From NCBI GenBank assembly GCA_018715855.1, contig DVKW01000133.1, forward strand, positions 1 through 11,018: DNA of 11,018 nt. Direction: 5' to 3'. Shown one piece after another: positions 5,705 through 11,018 of the stretch. Position 1 is the stretch's first letter, and the number at the start of each line of letters is the position of its first letter. Origin of the DNA: Candidatus Galligastranaerophilus intestinigallinarum. Its GTDB lineage: Bacteria; Cyanobacteriota; Vampirovibrionia; Gastranaerophilales; Gastranaerophilaceae. The notes under the pieces are model-generated. The model saw only the letters and a program-made list of their open reading frames with translations, was not told the origin of the DNA and made no database searches. A program made the position numbers and the translations under genes.

Positions 5705-7680
5705 AAGACTGGTTGACAGTTAATGAACTTGCAAGAATACAAGGGGTAACTCCACGTGCTATCAGAAAAGGAGTTGCTAATAATAAATATGTTGTTCGCC
5801 AAGTCAACGGTAAGAAGGGTTTGATGTATGAAATATTTGTTCCTGCATTAAATGAAACGACTCAAAATTTAATCGATTTTGAGAAAAGTAAATGTGAAAT
5901 TGAGAAAAATAGGGAACCCGTTTTGAGAAAAAACTCTATTATACCTCCTCATGCTCGACAAATTGCCTTAGCTCGATATGATTTAGCAAATCTATGGATT
6001 GACTATAAGGAAATTTCTAAAAATAAAACTCAAGCAGGGAAAGAATTTATTGATATTTATAATGACGGACAAGTTTATTCTTATCTGTTTAATATCTTAG
6101 GGAAAATCTCTATCGGTACAATTTATAGATGGCATAAAGCTATTAAAGGGAATGACGACTATACAAAACTTATTCCAAATTATGATTATGGAGAAAAAGA
6201 ATCTCATCCTCAACTTACTCATGAAGAAGAATTAGTTTTCAAATCCTTATTATTAACTCCCAATAAAACAAATATAGGTAAAGCAACCAAACTTGCCAAA
6301 TATATACTTGAAAAGAAAGGTTTGGAATCTCCAAGCAGTGAACGAAATTTCAGAAGATATGCAGAGAATTTTAAACGTAATAATTATGATAAATGGATAC
6401 TTGCAAGAGAAGGACAAAAAGCTTTAAGAGATAAAGTTCAACCATACATAATAAGAGATATTTCAAAATTAGAAGTCGGAGATGTTTTAGTAGCAGACGG
6501 TCACAGATTATCTGTTCAATGTTTAAATCCGTTTACGGGAAGACCTTGTAGACCAACTTTAATCGGTTATCTCGATTGGAAATCAACAGCTTTAGTTGGC
6601 TATGAAATTATGATTGAAGAAAACACTCAAGCTATATCTTCAGCTTTAAGAAATTCTATTATTAATTTAGGAAAAATTCCTAAAATTTGTTATCAGGATA
6701 ACGGAAAAGCTTTTCGAGCTAAATTTTTCACCGGAGATTTACACGAAAGCGGTATTAACGGCTTATTTAATAAACTTGATATTACACCAGTTTTTGCTCA
6801 ACCTTATAATGCAAGAGCAAAGGTTATAGAAAGATTTTTCAGAGAACTGCAAGACGGGTTTGAAAGGTTATTACCTTCTTTTGTCGGTTCGTCAATAAAA
6901 GACCAACCTGCATATATGAAAAGGAATGAGAAATTCCATAAAGAACACCATATTCAATTTATACCTACGATAGAAGAACTGTCACAAATGTTAGAAGCAT
7001 ACATGCATTTTCACCGCACCCTTAAATGCCCTAATGTAAAAGATAAAACCATTGGCGAAGTTCTTGAAGAAGGAAAAGGTTGCGGTGTTGATTTAGAAAA
7101 ACTTGATGATTTAATGTTGAGTTGTGAAATTAAAAATATACAAAGAAACGGAATCAGGTTCCTAAAAGCCGATTATTATAATGATTGTTTATATGGTTTA
7201 AAAGGCAGAGTAATTATTAAATACAGCTTATCTGATTTAACAAAAATAAAAATTTATACGCTTAAAAATGAATTTATTTGCGAAGCTCAAAGAGTTATGC
7301 CAATTCACCCTATGGCAAATTATTTAGGAGATATCAAAGATCAGGAAGAATTGAAATTTAAACTGCGACAACAAAAACGTTTGGAAAAACAAACCGTAAA
7401 AGAACTGAAAAATTATCTTAAATCCCAAAATATTAAAACATTGGATTGGCAAGAGATACCTAAAATTGAAACGGTTCAACAACCTAAAATAACAAGAAAT
7501 ATAGAACCTGAACCAACGGATGGCAGACCAAATTTTGAATTTAAGTACCAACGCTACGAATGGCATTTACAAAACGGATTTGAAAATGACAAGGATGTCG
7601 CTTGGTTTAAAGAATACGAATTAAGTGAAGAATATAAACAAATTTATAGAAAGGAGAAGAATGAAGCCTGTATTTGTTAA
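5701..7680 (+). CDS. MuA-like DDE transposase
   Basis: A 659-residue transposase (MuA is 663) that would bind element ends, cut them and join them to target DNA. In order: an N-terminal HTH domain (about 3-50; LTVNELARIQGVTPRAIRKG) like the Mu A end/enhancer-binding region; a helical end-binding region (about 80-245); an RNase H-fold DDE core with D266 (LVADGH), D333 (YQDNGKAF) and E377 (KVIERFF), spaced like D269, D336 and E392 of MuA; a beta-barrel segment (about 484-530); and a basic, helical C-terminal tail (about 545-580) followed by an acidic/aromatic end, where MuA contacts MuB. AGGAG lies 6 bases before the ATG. The end overlaps the ATPase start by 20 bases. All catalytic residues are present, so it looks intact. 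Confidence 0.93.
   Translation: MKDWLTVNELARIQGVTPRAIRKGVANNKYVVRQVNGKKGLMYEIFVPALNETTQNLIDFEKSKCEIEKNREPVLRKNSIIPPHARQIALARYDLANLWIDYKEISKNKTQAGKEFIDIYNDGQVYSYLFNILGKISIGTIYRWHKAIKGNDDYTKLIPNYDYGEKESHPQLTHEEELVFKSLLLTPNKTNIGKATKLAKYILEKKGLESPSSERNFRRYAENFKRNNYDKWILAREGQKALRDKVQPYIIRDISKLEVGDVLVADGHRLSVQCLNPFTGRPCRPTLIGYLDWKSTALVGYEIMIEENTQAISSALRNSIINLGKIPKICYQDNGKAFRAKFFTGDLHESGINGLFNKLDITPVFAQPYNARAKVIERFFRELQDGFERLLPSFVGSSIKDQPAYMKRNEKFHKEHHIQFIPTIEELSQMLEAYMHFHRTLKCPNVKDKTIGEVLEEGKGCGVDLEKLDDLMLSCEIKNIQRNGIRFLKADYYNDCLYGLKGRVIIKYSLSDLTKIKIYTLKNEFICEAQRVMPIHPMANYLGDIKDQEELKFKLRQQKRLEKQTVKELKNYLKSQNIKTLDWQEIPKIETVQQPKITRNIEPEPTDGRPNFEFKYQRYEWHLQNGFENDKDVAWFKEYELSEEYKQIYRKEKNEACIC
7651..7656 (+). 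promoter_or_regulatory. Ribosome binding site setting the ATPase start
   Basis: AAGGAG sits 4 bases before ATG 7661, inside the end of the transposase gene. It favours this start over an in-frame GTG at 7625, which lacks such a site, and points to translational coupling. Confidence 0.7.
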
Positions 7681-8350
7681 TACAAAGAACGTGAAAAATT
7701 TTATCAGCACCATAAATAACCTGCAAAACAGGGCACAAGGTGTACCAGGGATGGCATTAATATATGGAGAGCCAGGTCTTGGAAAAACTCGAGCTGCTAT
7801 TTGGTGGGTATCAAATCACCAAGATGATGCGATATTTGTGAGTGCAAAACAATCTATGTCAACAAAATGGCTGCTGGAAGAAATAGTAAAAGAACTCGGC
7901 GATAGTCCTTTTTATAGAACAGCGGACATATTTGAACAAATAACACGTGAATTAATTAAAAGACCACGATTAATTATTGTTGATGAAATTGATTATTTAA
8001 CCCAAGAAAAATCAACAATTGAAATGCTCCGAGATATCCATGACAGAACACATACGCCTATTATTCTAATTGGTATGAGTTATGCGGATAAAAAAATAAA
8101 ACGCTATAAGCATTTATATGACAGATTATCCGAGATATTACAGTTTCAAAAATTTCCGATTGAAGATACAAAAAATCTTATCAATGAGTTGTCAGAGATT
8201 AAATTTGATGATTCTGCTATAGAACACATACAAAATACGGAAAATAGGTTTCGACAGATAGTTAAAATTATAGATAAAGCCGAAAATTATGCCAAAGCAA
8301 ATGATTTATCAATTATAACCTTAAAAGATATGCGGTTTTTATTGAAATAG
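7661..8350 (+). CDS. MuB-like AAA+ ATPase (target-capture/transposition activator)
   Basis: A 229-residue AAA+ protein expected to bind target DNA in an ATP-dependent way and to stimulate and direct the transposase, as MuB and TnsC do. Walker A is GEPGLGKT (36-43), Walker B LIIVDEIDYL (104-113), a sensor-1-like strand IILIGMS (134-140), and a likely arginine finger in LYDRLSE (152-158); a helical lid follows (165-229). MuB of phage Mu is 312 residues with an extra N-terminal HTH domain; here Walker A lies only 35 residues from the start, so that domain is absent. The downstream winged-helix/core-binding protein could supply DNA binding instead, which is inference. The gene overlaps the transposase gene by 20 bases; the next gene begins 12 bases after it. 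Confidence 0.9.
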   Translation: MKPVFVNTKNVKNFISTINNLQNRAQGVPGMALIYGEPGLGKTRAAIWWVSNHQDDAIFVSAKQSMSTKWLLEEIVKELGDSPFYRTADIFEQITRELIKRPRLIIVDEIDYLTQEKSTIEMLRDIHDRTHTPIILIGMSYADKKIKRYKHLYDRLSEILQFQKFPIEDTKNLINELSEIKFDDSAIEHIQNTENRFRQIVKIIDKAENYAKANDLSIITLKDMRFLLK

Positions 8351-8362
8351 AAAGGAGAACAA

Positions 8363-9049
8363 ATGAAAAAACTTATTTATCTTGCAAGAAAATTAAAAGC
8401 TTTTACTTACAATGAAATTTTTATGCTTGCAGAAATGCCAAAAGAAGAATTAAACCAACTTCTTGAACAATTGATTACAGAAAACGTGATTAAAAAAGAT
8501 ACACAAGGTTATCTTTTTATCAAAGATTTTGAGAACTTTGAACCGCCTAAAACAACACGTGTAAAACCTTTTATTGAAGGAAGCGAATATGATAAATTTA
8601 AACAAAAACAGAAAGAAAAAGAGAAAAAAGAAAAGTCCGACAAGCCTAAAAATTACGGATTTTTTGTACCACATAATGAACTAAGCGAAAAATTTTCTTT
8701 TTATGAAATCATAAACAATTTTCTTGAAAAATATGCTGCAAAATTTTGCACTCCAAGTACCATACAAACTTATCGCTCATTATTAAAGAACCATATTTTA
8801 CCGTACTTCAAAACAAAAAGACCTGAAGAAATTGATGATTCTGTTATAAAAGACTTTTTTAGATATTGCGAAGAAAAGGATTTAAGTCCGAGAAGATTTA
8901 AAAATACAATGGCATTATTAAAACAAGTGCTAAGCTATGCAAATAATAGAGGTTTTACAAATAACAGCTTTAGTTTTCAAGTTAAAAGACTTACTCCGAG
9001 AAACGAATTCAGTTTAAACAGAATAGTGTTTAACCAAGGAGTTTGCTGA
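8363..9049 (+). CDS. Winged-helix plus tyrosine-recombinase core-binding-like protein, no catalytic domain
   Basis: A 228-residue protein of unknown function. Residues 1-55 look like a winged helix (KAFTYNEIFMLAEMPKEELN, then a variable wing and GYLFIKD). Residues 76-98 are a charged Lys/Glu linker. Residues 112-197 resemble the SAM-like N-terminal (core-binding) domain of phage integrases: FLEKYAAKFCTPSTIQTYRS, then HILPYFKTKRPEEIDDSVIK, then SPRRFKNTMALLKQVLSYAN. A tyrosine recombinase would continue with about 170 residues carrying R...HxxR...Y; here the protein stops about 30 residues past the domain, and the next gene starts on its stop codon. The tight operon fit argues against a broken integrase. 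It probably binds DNA; acting as a partner in end or target recognition is a hypothesis. The start has a clear AAAGGAG upstream. Confidence 0.75.
   Translation: MKKLIYLARKLKAFTYNEIFMLAEMPKEELNQLLEQLITENVIKKDTQGYLFIKDFENFEPPKTTRVKPFIEGSEYDKFKQKQKEKEKKEKSDKPKNYGFFVPHNELSEKFSFYEIINNFLEKYAAKFCTPSTIQTYRSLLKNHILPYFKTKRPEEIDDSVIKDFFRYCEEKDLSPRRFKNTMALLKQVLSYANNRGFTNNSFSFQVKRLTPRNEFSLNRIVFNQGVC
9036..9041 (+). promoter_or_regulatory. Ribosome binding site setting the small HTH gene start
   Basis: AAGGAG, 7 bases before ATG 9049, lies in the last codons of the preceding gene. It fixes the start at 9049 rather than the in-frame TTG at 9043. Confidence 0.7.
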
Positions 9050-9243
9050 TGTTTCTTAAAAAAAGAATGGAAAATATTAAAAGAGCCTTGGCATATAAAA
9101 GAATTACTCAAAAAGCTTTATCTAATAAGTTAAAAATGTCGGAATCATACATTACAAGACTCATAAATGGAGAAAGATATAACAGAGATTTTGAAATTTT
9201 CATATTTTATGAGCTTGGTGTTAATTACAGAAATTTAAAGTAA
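9049..9243 (+). CDS. Small XRE/Cro-like HTH protein
   Basis: A 64-residue protein that is almost entirely one lambda-type HTH (about 8-60; recognition unit ITQKALSNKLKMSESYITRL followed by INGERY). The N-terminus is basic (MFLKKRMENIKRALAYKRIT), and the size is that of Cro/Ner-type repressors. Its ATG shares an A with the TGA of the preceding gene, a sign of coupling. In Mu the Ner repressor is encoded before A; here the small HTH gene is the fourth of the operon. It may feed back on the control region at 5492-5608 or regulate later genes. The fold is confident; the target is inferred. Confidence 0.8.
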   Translation: MFLKKRMENIKRALAYKRITQKALSNKLKMSESYITRLINGERYNRDFEIFIFYELGVNYRNLK

Positions 9244-9258
9244 AAGAAAGGAGCTTAT

Positions 9259-9879
9259 ATGACAGATGCAAAGGAAAAAATGGAAAGAGTATTTTCAGAA
9301 TGCAGAAAATTTTTTGGCGAAATAAAGGCAATGGATGAAAGAAAGGAGCAAGCACAAGATAAAATCAAAACCCTGCAAGATGAAATCGTAAAACTAAAAG
9401 AGGAGCGTCCTGCTTTACTTGCAGAAGGGAAAGATGTTTCTAAAATTAACAAAAGACTAAAGAAAATCGAAGAAGAAATAGAGGTTAATCAAGATTTAAT
9501 TAAAGGTGTAGATAATAAAAAGAAAAGCCTGCAAATAAATATATATAATGCCAGAGTAAAGAAACAAGAAGCGTTTCAAGATTACATCAAATCAATAATG
9601 AAAACAGTTGCTAAAGAATATATGGAGATAGCTCCAAAATTTGCGGAAGTTATAACCAGATATATTCTTTTGGAATTTATGTTACAAGGTTCAGATAAAT
9701 CTTATGTTCCTGCAATAAGTTATAAAGACATAAAAAGAATACCTTGCCTAAATAGCGACAAATCATTTTTTAACTACAAACTCTATGACCTTTATATAAA
9801 TTACGAAGATGACATAAGAGAAAAATACCAAATTCCGGAATATGAAGTTCGCAGGATATCAAGATTACAAGAAGTATAA
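9259..9879 (+). CDS. Coiled-coil protein of unknown function, last gene of the transposition operon
   Basis: A 206-residue protein I do not recognise. Residues about 20-105 form a long, highly charged coiled coil with a break near PALLAEGKDVSKINKRL (51-67); residues 106-145 are a mixed helix (FQDYIKSIMKTVAKEYMEIA), and residues 146-206 are a compact aromatic, charged tail ending IPEYEVRRISRLQEV. There is no signal peptide or membrane segment, so it is cytoplasmic. The ATG has AAAGGAG 9 bases upstream; the preceding gene ends 15 bases before and a terminator follows 12 bases after. In Mu, genes right after B include Gam, which binds DNA ends; I see no sequence likeness to Gam, but a DNA-end or scaffold role cannot be excluded. 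Confidence 0.75.
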   Translation: MTDAKEKMERVFSECRKFFGEIKAMDERKEQAQDKIKTLQDEIVKLKEERPALLAEGKDVSKINKRLKKIEEEIEVNQDLIKGVDNKKKSLQINIYNARVKKQEAFQDYIKSIMKTVAKEYMEIAPKFAEVITRYILLEFMLQGSDKSYVPAISYKDIKRIPCLNSDKSFFNYKLYDLYINYEDDIREKYQIPEYEVRRISRLQEV

Positions 9880-9890
9880 AACCTTCTATC

Positions 9891-9935
9891 AAATAGCCTC
9901 GTTTAAACCAAATTTAAGCAGGCTATTTTTATTTT
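9891..9935 (+). terminator. Strong intrinsic terminator of the transposition operon
   Basis: AAATAGCCT (9891-9899) pairs with AGGCTATTT (9920-9928); after one bulged C the stem continues with GTTTAAA against TTTAAGC (one G-T pair), closing a 5-base loop, and is followed by a T-rich tract to about 9935. It lies 12 bases past the coiled-coil gene. Confidence 0.85.
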
Positions 9936-9978
9936 ATAATAAAATCCTTGTATTTTTAAAATAAATTCAATACAGAGC

Positions 9979-9998
9979 CTTTTGAACACTTTTTGAAC
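9979..9998. repeat. Short direct repeat CTTTTGAAC / CTTTTTGAAC
   Basis: Two adjacent near-identical copies (9979-9987 and 9989-9998) lie in the 124-base gap between the convergent operons, just past the stop of the leftward 68-residue gene. Possible protein site; too short to assign. Confidence 0.3.
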
Positions 9999-10003
9999 GG
10001 GGT

Positions 10004-10210
10004 TTAATCAAGCTCACAATTAATCATTTTTGAATATAGCATATCTGCTTCATTTTTTATGAAATTAATTATACCCGATATATTCGCAATTTCTTCTATT
10101 TCATTATAGTTACTGCAAAAATGATCTATTACAACCAACGAATGGTAAATTCTTTTGCTTTTAGCGTACAGAAATTGAAATTCTTTATCTTCTAAGTAAT
10201 ATTTTTTCAT
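10004..10210 (-). CDS. Small protein, unknown, third gene of the leftward operon
   Basis: A 68-residue protein not recognised. It is predicted mostly helical (KEFQFLYAKSKRIYHSLVVI, then NEIEEIANISGIINFIKNEA), soluble, with two cysteines (C32 and C65). GAGGG 4 bases before the ATG overlaps the stop codon of the 77-residue gene, so the two are coupled. It reads as a helical-bundle accessory protein such as phages and mobile elements carry; no function can be assigned. Confidence 0.6.
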   Translation of the reverse strand: MKKYYLEDKEFQFLYAKSKRIYHSLVVIDHFCSNYNEIEEIANISGIINFIKNEADMLYSKMINCELD

Positions 10211-10217
10211 TATTCCC

Positions 10218-10451
10218 TCATAGCCTTTCTATATACCAGACAGAATTCCCAAAATGATTGAAATTCCACTGTAATTGAAAATAAAAGTTGTATTCCATTG
10301 AATTATCATCTTTGAAGTTATAAGAATATTTATTTAGTTGTGTTCTTCGATAACTTTCAAAAGCTGTACTTATCTCTTTTACAAACTTTTTTCTAAATTC
10401 AGGATAAGTTATTTCTATGGTTTCTCTTGTTAATTTATTTTTCAAAATCAT
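10218..10451 (-). CDS. Small protein, unknown, second gene of the leftward operon
   Basis: A 77-residue protein not recognised. It begins MILKNKLTRETIEITYPEFR, has a basic helical middle (KKFVKEISTAFESYRRTQLN) and an aromatic, beta-prone C-terminus rich in Tyr, Phe, Trp and Asn (YNFYFQLQWNFNHFGNSVWY). I chose ATG 10451, which has an excellent GGAGG 6 bases upstream; the same frame stays open to 10547 but without a comparable site. The start overlaps the end of the 64-residue gene by 17 bases, and 7 bases separate its stop from the next ATG. This shows one tightly packed operon of three small genes. Confidence 0.65.
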   Translation of the reverse strand: MILKNKLTRETIEITYPEFRKKFVKEISTAFESYRRTQLNKYSYNFKDDNSMEYNFYFQLQWNFNHFGNSVWYIERL

Positions 10452-10629
10452 CAGTTTCCTCCAACGGTAAAATCTCATCAAGTTTGATATTGTAGCGTTT
10501 GCCGTGCTTATCGACACAAGTTGCATAATCAATTTCTGCATCGGCAAACTTGTTTTTCCAAGTTTTAATTAATAATCCGATTTCACCTGTCTTGTGGTTT
10601 AAAATCTTTGTTCCAAATGCTAAATCCAT
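10435..10629 (-). CDS. Small beta-rich protein, first gene of the leftward operon
   Basis: A 64-residue protein not firmly recognised. The pattern FGTKILNHKTGEIGLLIKTW, then ATCVDKHGKRYNIKLDEILP and an acidic tail (LEETDDFEK) suggests a small SH3-like beta barrel of the kind seen in short phage and plasmid proteins; this is a guess from the spacing of Gly, Val/Ile and aromatic residues. Its ribosome site AAAGGA is 8 bases before the ATG and lies in the 3' arm of a perfect 11-bp inverted repeat, so translation may be controlled. It is the first of three overlapping or adjacent leftward genes and divergent from the DUF2971 gene. Confidence 0.6.
   Translation of the reverse strand: MDLAFGTKILNHKTGEIGLLIKTWKNKFADAEIDYATCVDKHGKRYNIKLDEILPLEETDDFEK
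10458..10462 (-). promoter_or_regulatory. Ribosome binding site setting the 77-residue gene start
   Basis: The minus strand reads GGAGG, then AAACTG, then ATG 10451. It sits within the coding sequence of the 64-residue gene and argues against longer versions of this frame. Confidence 0.7.
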
Positions 10630-10633
10630 ATTG

Positions 10634-10675
10634 TAAATCCTTTCTTTTCAACATCTATCGCTCTGAAAGGATTTA
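10634..10675 (-). promoter_or_regulatory. Perfect 11-bp inverted repeat sequestering the Shine-Dalgarno site
   Basis: TAAATCCTTTC (10634-10644) and GAAAGGATTTA (10665-10675) are exact inverted copies with a 20-base loop. In the leftward mRNA the second arm contains the AAAGGA ribosome site of the 64-residue gene and ends 4 bases before its ATG, so a folded stem would block initiation. It could instead be a DNA operator between the divergent genes. The repeat is directly visible; the regulatory mode is inferred. Confidence 0.6.
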
Positions 10676-10722
10676 ATATCAATAAATTGTGTCGAAAGAG
10701 AAACAATATTGGAAAAATGTAT

Positions 10723-10728
10723 TATAAT
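10723..10728 (+). promoter_or_regulatory. -10 box for the DUF2971 gene
   Basis: TATAAT ends 10 bases before ATG 10739, so transcription would begin only a few bases before the start codon, and no ribosome site is present. No good -35 is seen. A short or leaderless transcript is suggested. Confidence 0.45.
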
Positions 10729-10738
10729 TAATTGTGTT

Positions 10739-11018
10739 ATGACAGAATTAGTAAACGTAAGAGATAAATTTAAAGAAATTCTAGATAATACTTTTATAAG
10801 AAATTATGAAGATAAAGATGTTAAAGACAACAAAATAAAAGTATTTTCAGAAAGCGTCCAAAATTTAAAACCTGAAAAATTATATAGATACCGAAAATTT
10901 GATAGTAATTCAATAGATGCTCTATATAAAAACTTGATAACCACTTCTAAACCTTGTTATTTTAATGATCCCTTTGATAGTCTTATATATGTTAATACAG
11001 CAGTTATTTTAAATGAAA
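10739..11018 (+). CDS. DUF2971-family protein, N-terminal part, runs off the right edge
   Basis: 93 residues are visible with the frame open to the window end. After a charged helical start (about 1-45) comes LYRYRKFDSNSIDALYKNLI (48-67) and then YFNDPFDS (74-81). The pair Y-R-Y/F-R ... F-N-D-P-F-D is the signature of DUF2971 proteins, which are usually 250-350 residues and often sit in mobile elements and anti-phage defence neighbourhoods; their biochemical role is not established to my knowledge. There is no ribosome site and the promoter -10 is very close to the ATG, so expression may be leaderless. Likely cargo of the mobile element, though membership is unproven because the right end is not seen. 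Confidence 0.75.
   Translation, partial: MTELVNVRDKFKEILDNTFIRNYEDKDVKDNKIKVFSESVQNLKPEKLYRYRKFDSNSIDALYKNLITTSKPCYFNDPFDSLIYVNTAVILNE

Larger units (their letters stand above)
4499..11018. mobile_element. Mu-like transposable element, left part; exact ends unknown
   Basis: From the repressor at 4951 onward the gene content is that of a transposable phage or Mu/Tn7-style transposon: a divergent CI-like repressor, a MuA-like transposase, a MuB-like ATPase, small accessory genes, and probable cargo. The host gene set stops at 4470. Short repeats at 4523-4766 are where an element end would be expected. A terminal TG typical of this class occurs at 4499-4500 (TGTCAAAAT), but this also encodes the -35 box of the HPP-like gene, so the boundary is a guess within about 4490-4620. 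No matching inverted end was found to the right, so the other end is probably outside the window. It is also possible that the genes right of 9935 are not part of the element. Confidence 0.65.

Noticed and set aside
7625..7660. GTG start giving a 12-residue longer ATPase
   Set aside because: No ribosome site for the GTG, whereas AAGGAG directly precedes ATG 7661.
8363..9243. Frameshifted tyrosine integrase
   Set aside because: The DNA after the core-binding segment encodes a complete small HTH protein with its own ribosome site, not a recombinase catalytic domain.
9259..9879. Mu Gam-like DNA-end protector
   Set aside because: Position after the transposition genes is suggestive, but I see no sequence likeness to Gam.
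9936..10003. Right end of the element
   Set aside because: Only a short direct repeat is present; no inverted copy of the left GACAAT sites or of TGTCAAAAT is seen.
10452..10547. N-terminal extension of the 77-residue gene
   Set aside because: It lies wholly within the 64-residue gene in another frame, and the ATG at 10451 has a far better ribosome site.
1..11018. tRNA genes, rRNA or CRISPR arrays
   Set aside because: No cloverleaf-like sequence, rRNA-like sequence or regularly spaced direct repeats were seen.

Overview
The window is AT-rich bacterial DNA in two parts: an ordinary chromosomal stretch (about 1-4500, all genes on the minus strand) and a mobile region (about 4500 to the right edge). 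The host genes are LL-diaminopimelate aminotransferase (DapL route to lysine and peptidoglycan), a flavodoxin-fold iron-sulfur flavoprotein, an EF-hand plus lytic-transglycosylase protein, a macro-domain protein, and an HPP-like membrane protein. DapL and this low-GC style fit a gut non-photosynthetic cyanobacterial relative (Gastranaerophilales/Vampirovibrionia), but DapL also occurs in other phyla, so this assignment is only a moderate-confidence inference.

Host part, reading leftward: the HPP-like gene (starts 4470) and the macro-domain gene (starts 3525) are separated by 3 bases and form a likely bicistronic unit. The EF-hand/SLT gene follows; its best start is a GTG at 2940 with a strong ribosome binding site. 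Then come the flavoprotein and dapL, which runs off the left edge. The HPP-like gene has a sigma70-type promoter so close to its ATG that the mRNA should be leaderless, with an 18-bp palindrome between the -35 and -10 boxes.

Mobile part: a gene-free 480-base stretch (4471-4950) holds inverted and dispersed short repeats, plausible transposase sites at an element end. A leftward CI-like repressor gene (4951-5475) faces a rightward transposition operon across a control region with two well-formed face-to-face promoters and a near-perfect 19-bp inverted repeat. This resembles the early control region of phage Mu. The rightward operon encodes a MuA-like DDE transposase (D266, D333, E377), a short MuB-like AAA+ ATPase, a winged-helix protein fused to a tyrosine-recombinase core-binding-like domain but lacking any catalytic domain, a 64-residue HTH protein and a coiled-coil protein. 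It ends at a strong intrinsic terminator (9891-9935).

Beyond the terminator is a leftward operon of three small unrecognised genes. Its first ribosome binding site lies in one arm of a perfect 11-bp inverted repeat, so it could be sequestered in an RNA hairpin. Divergent from it, a DUF2971-type gene begins and runs off the right edge. No second element end is visible, so the element, whether a Mu-like prophage or a Mu/Tn7-style transposon, probably continues past the window. The part that best merits a second look is the five-gene transposition operon, especially the orphan core-binding protein beside an ATPase that lacks MuB's usual N-terminal DNA-binding domain.
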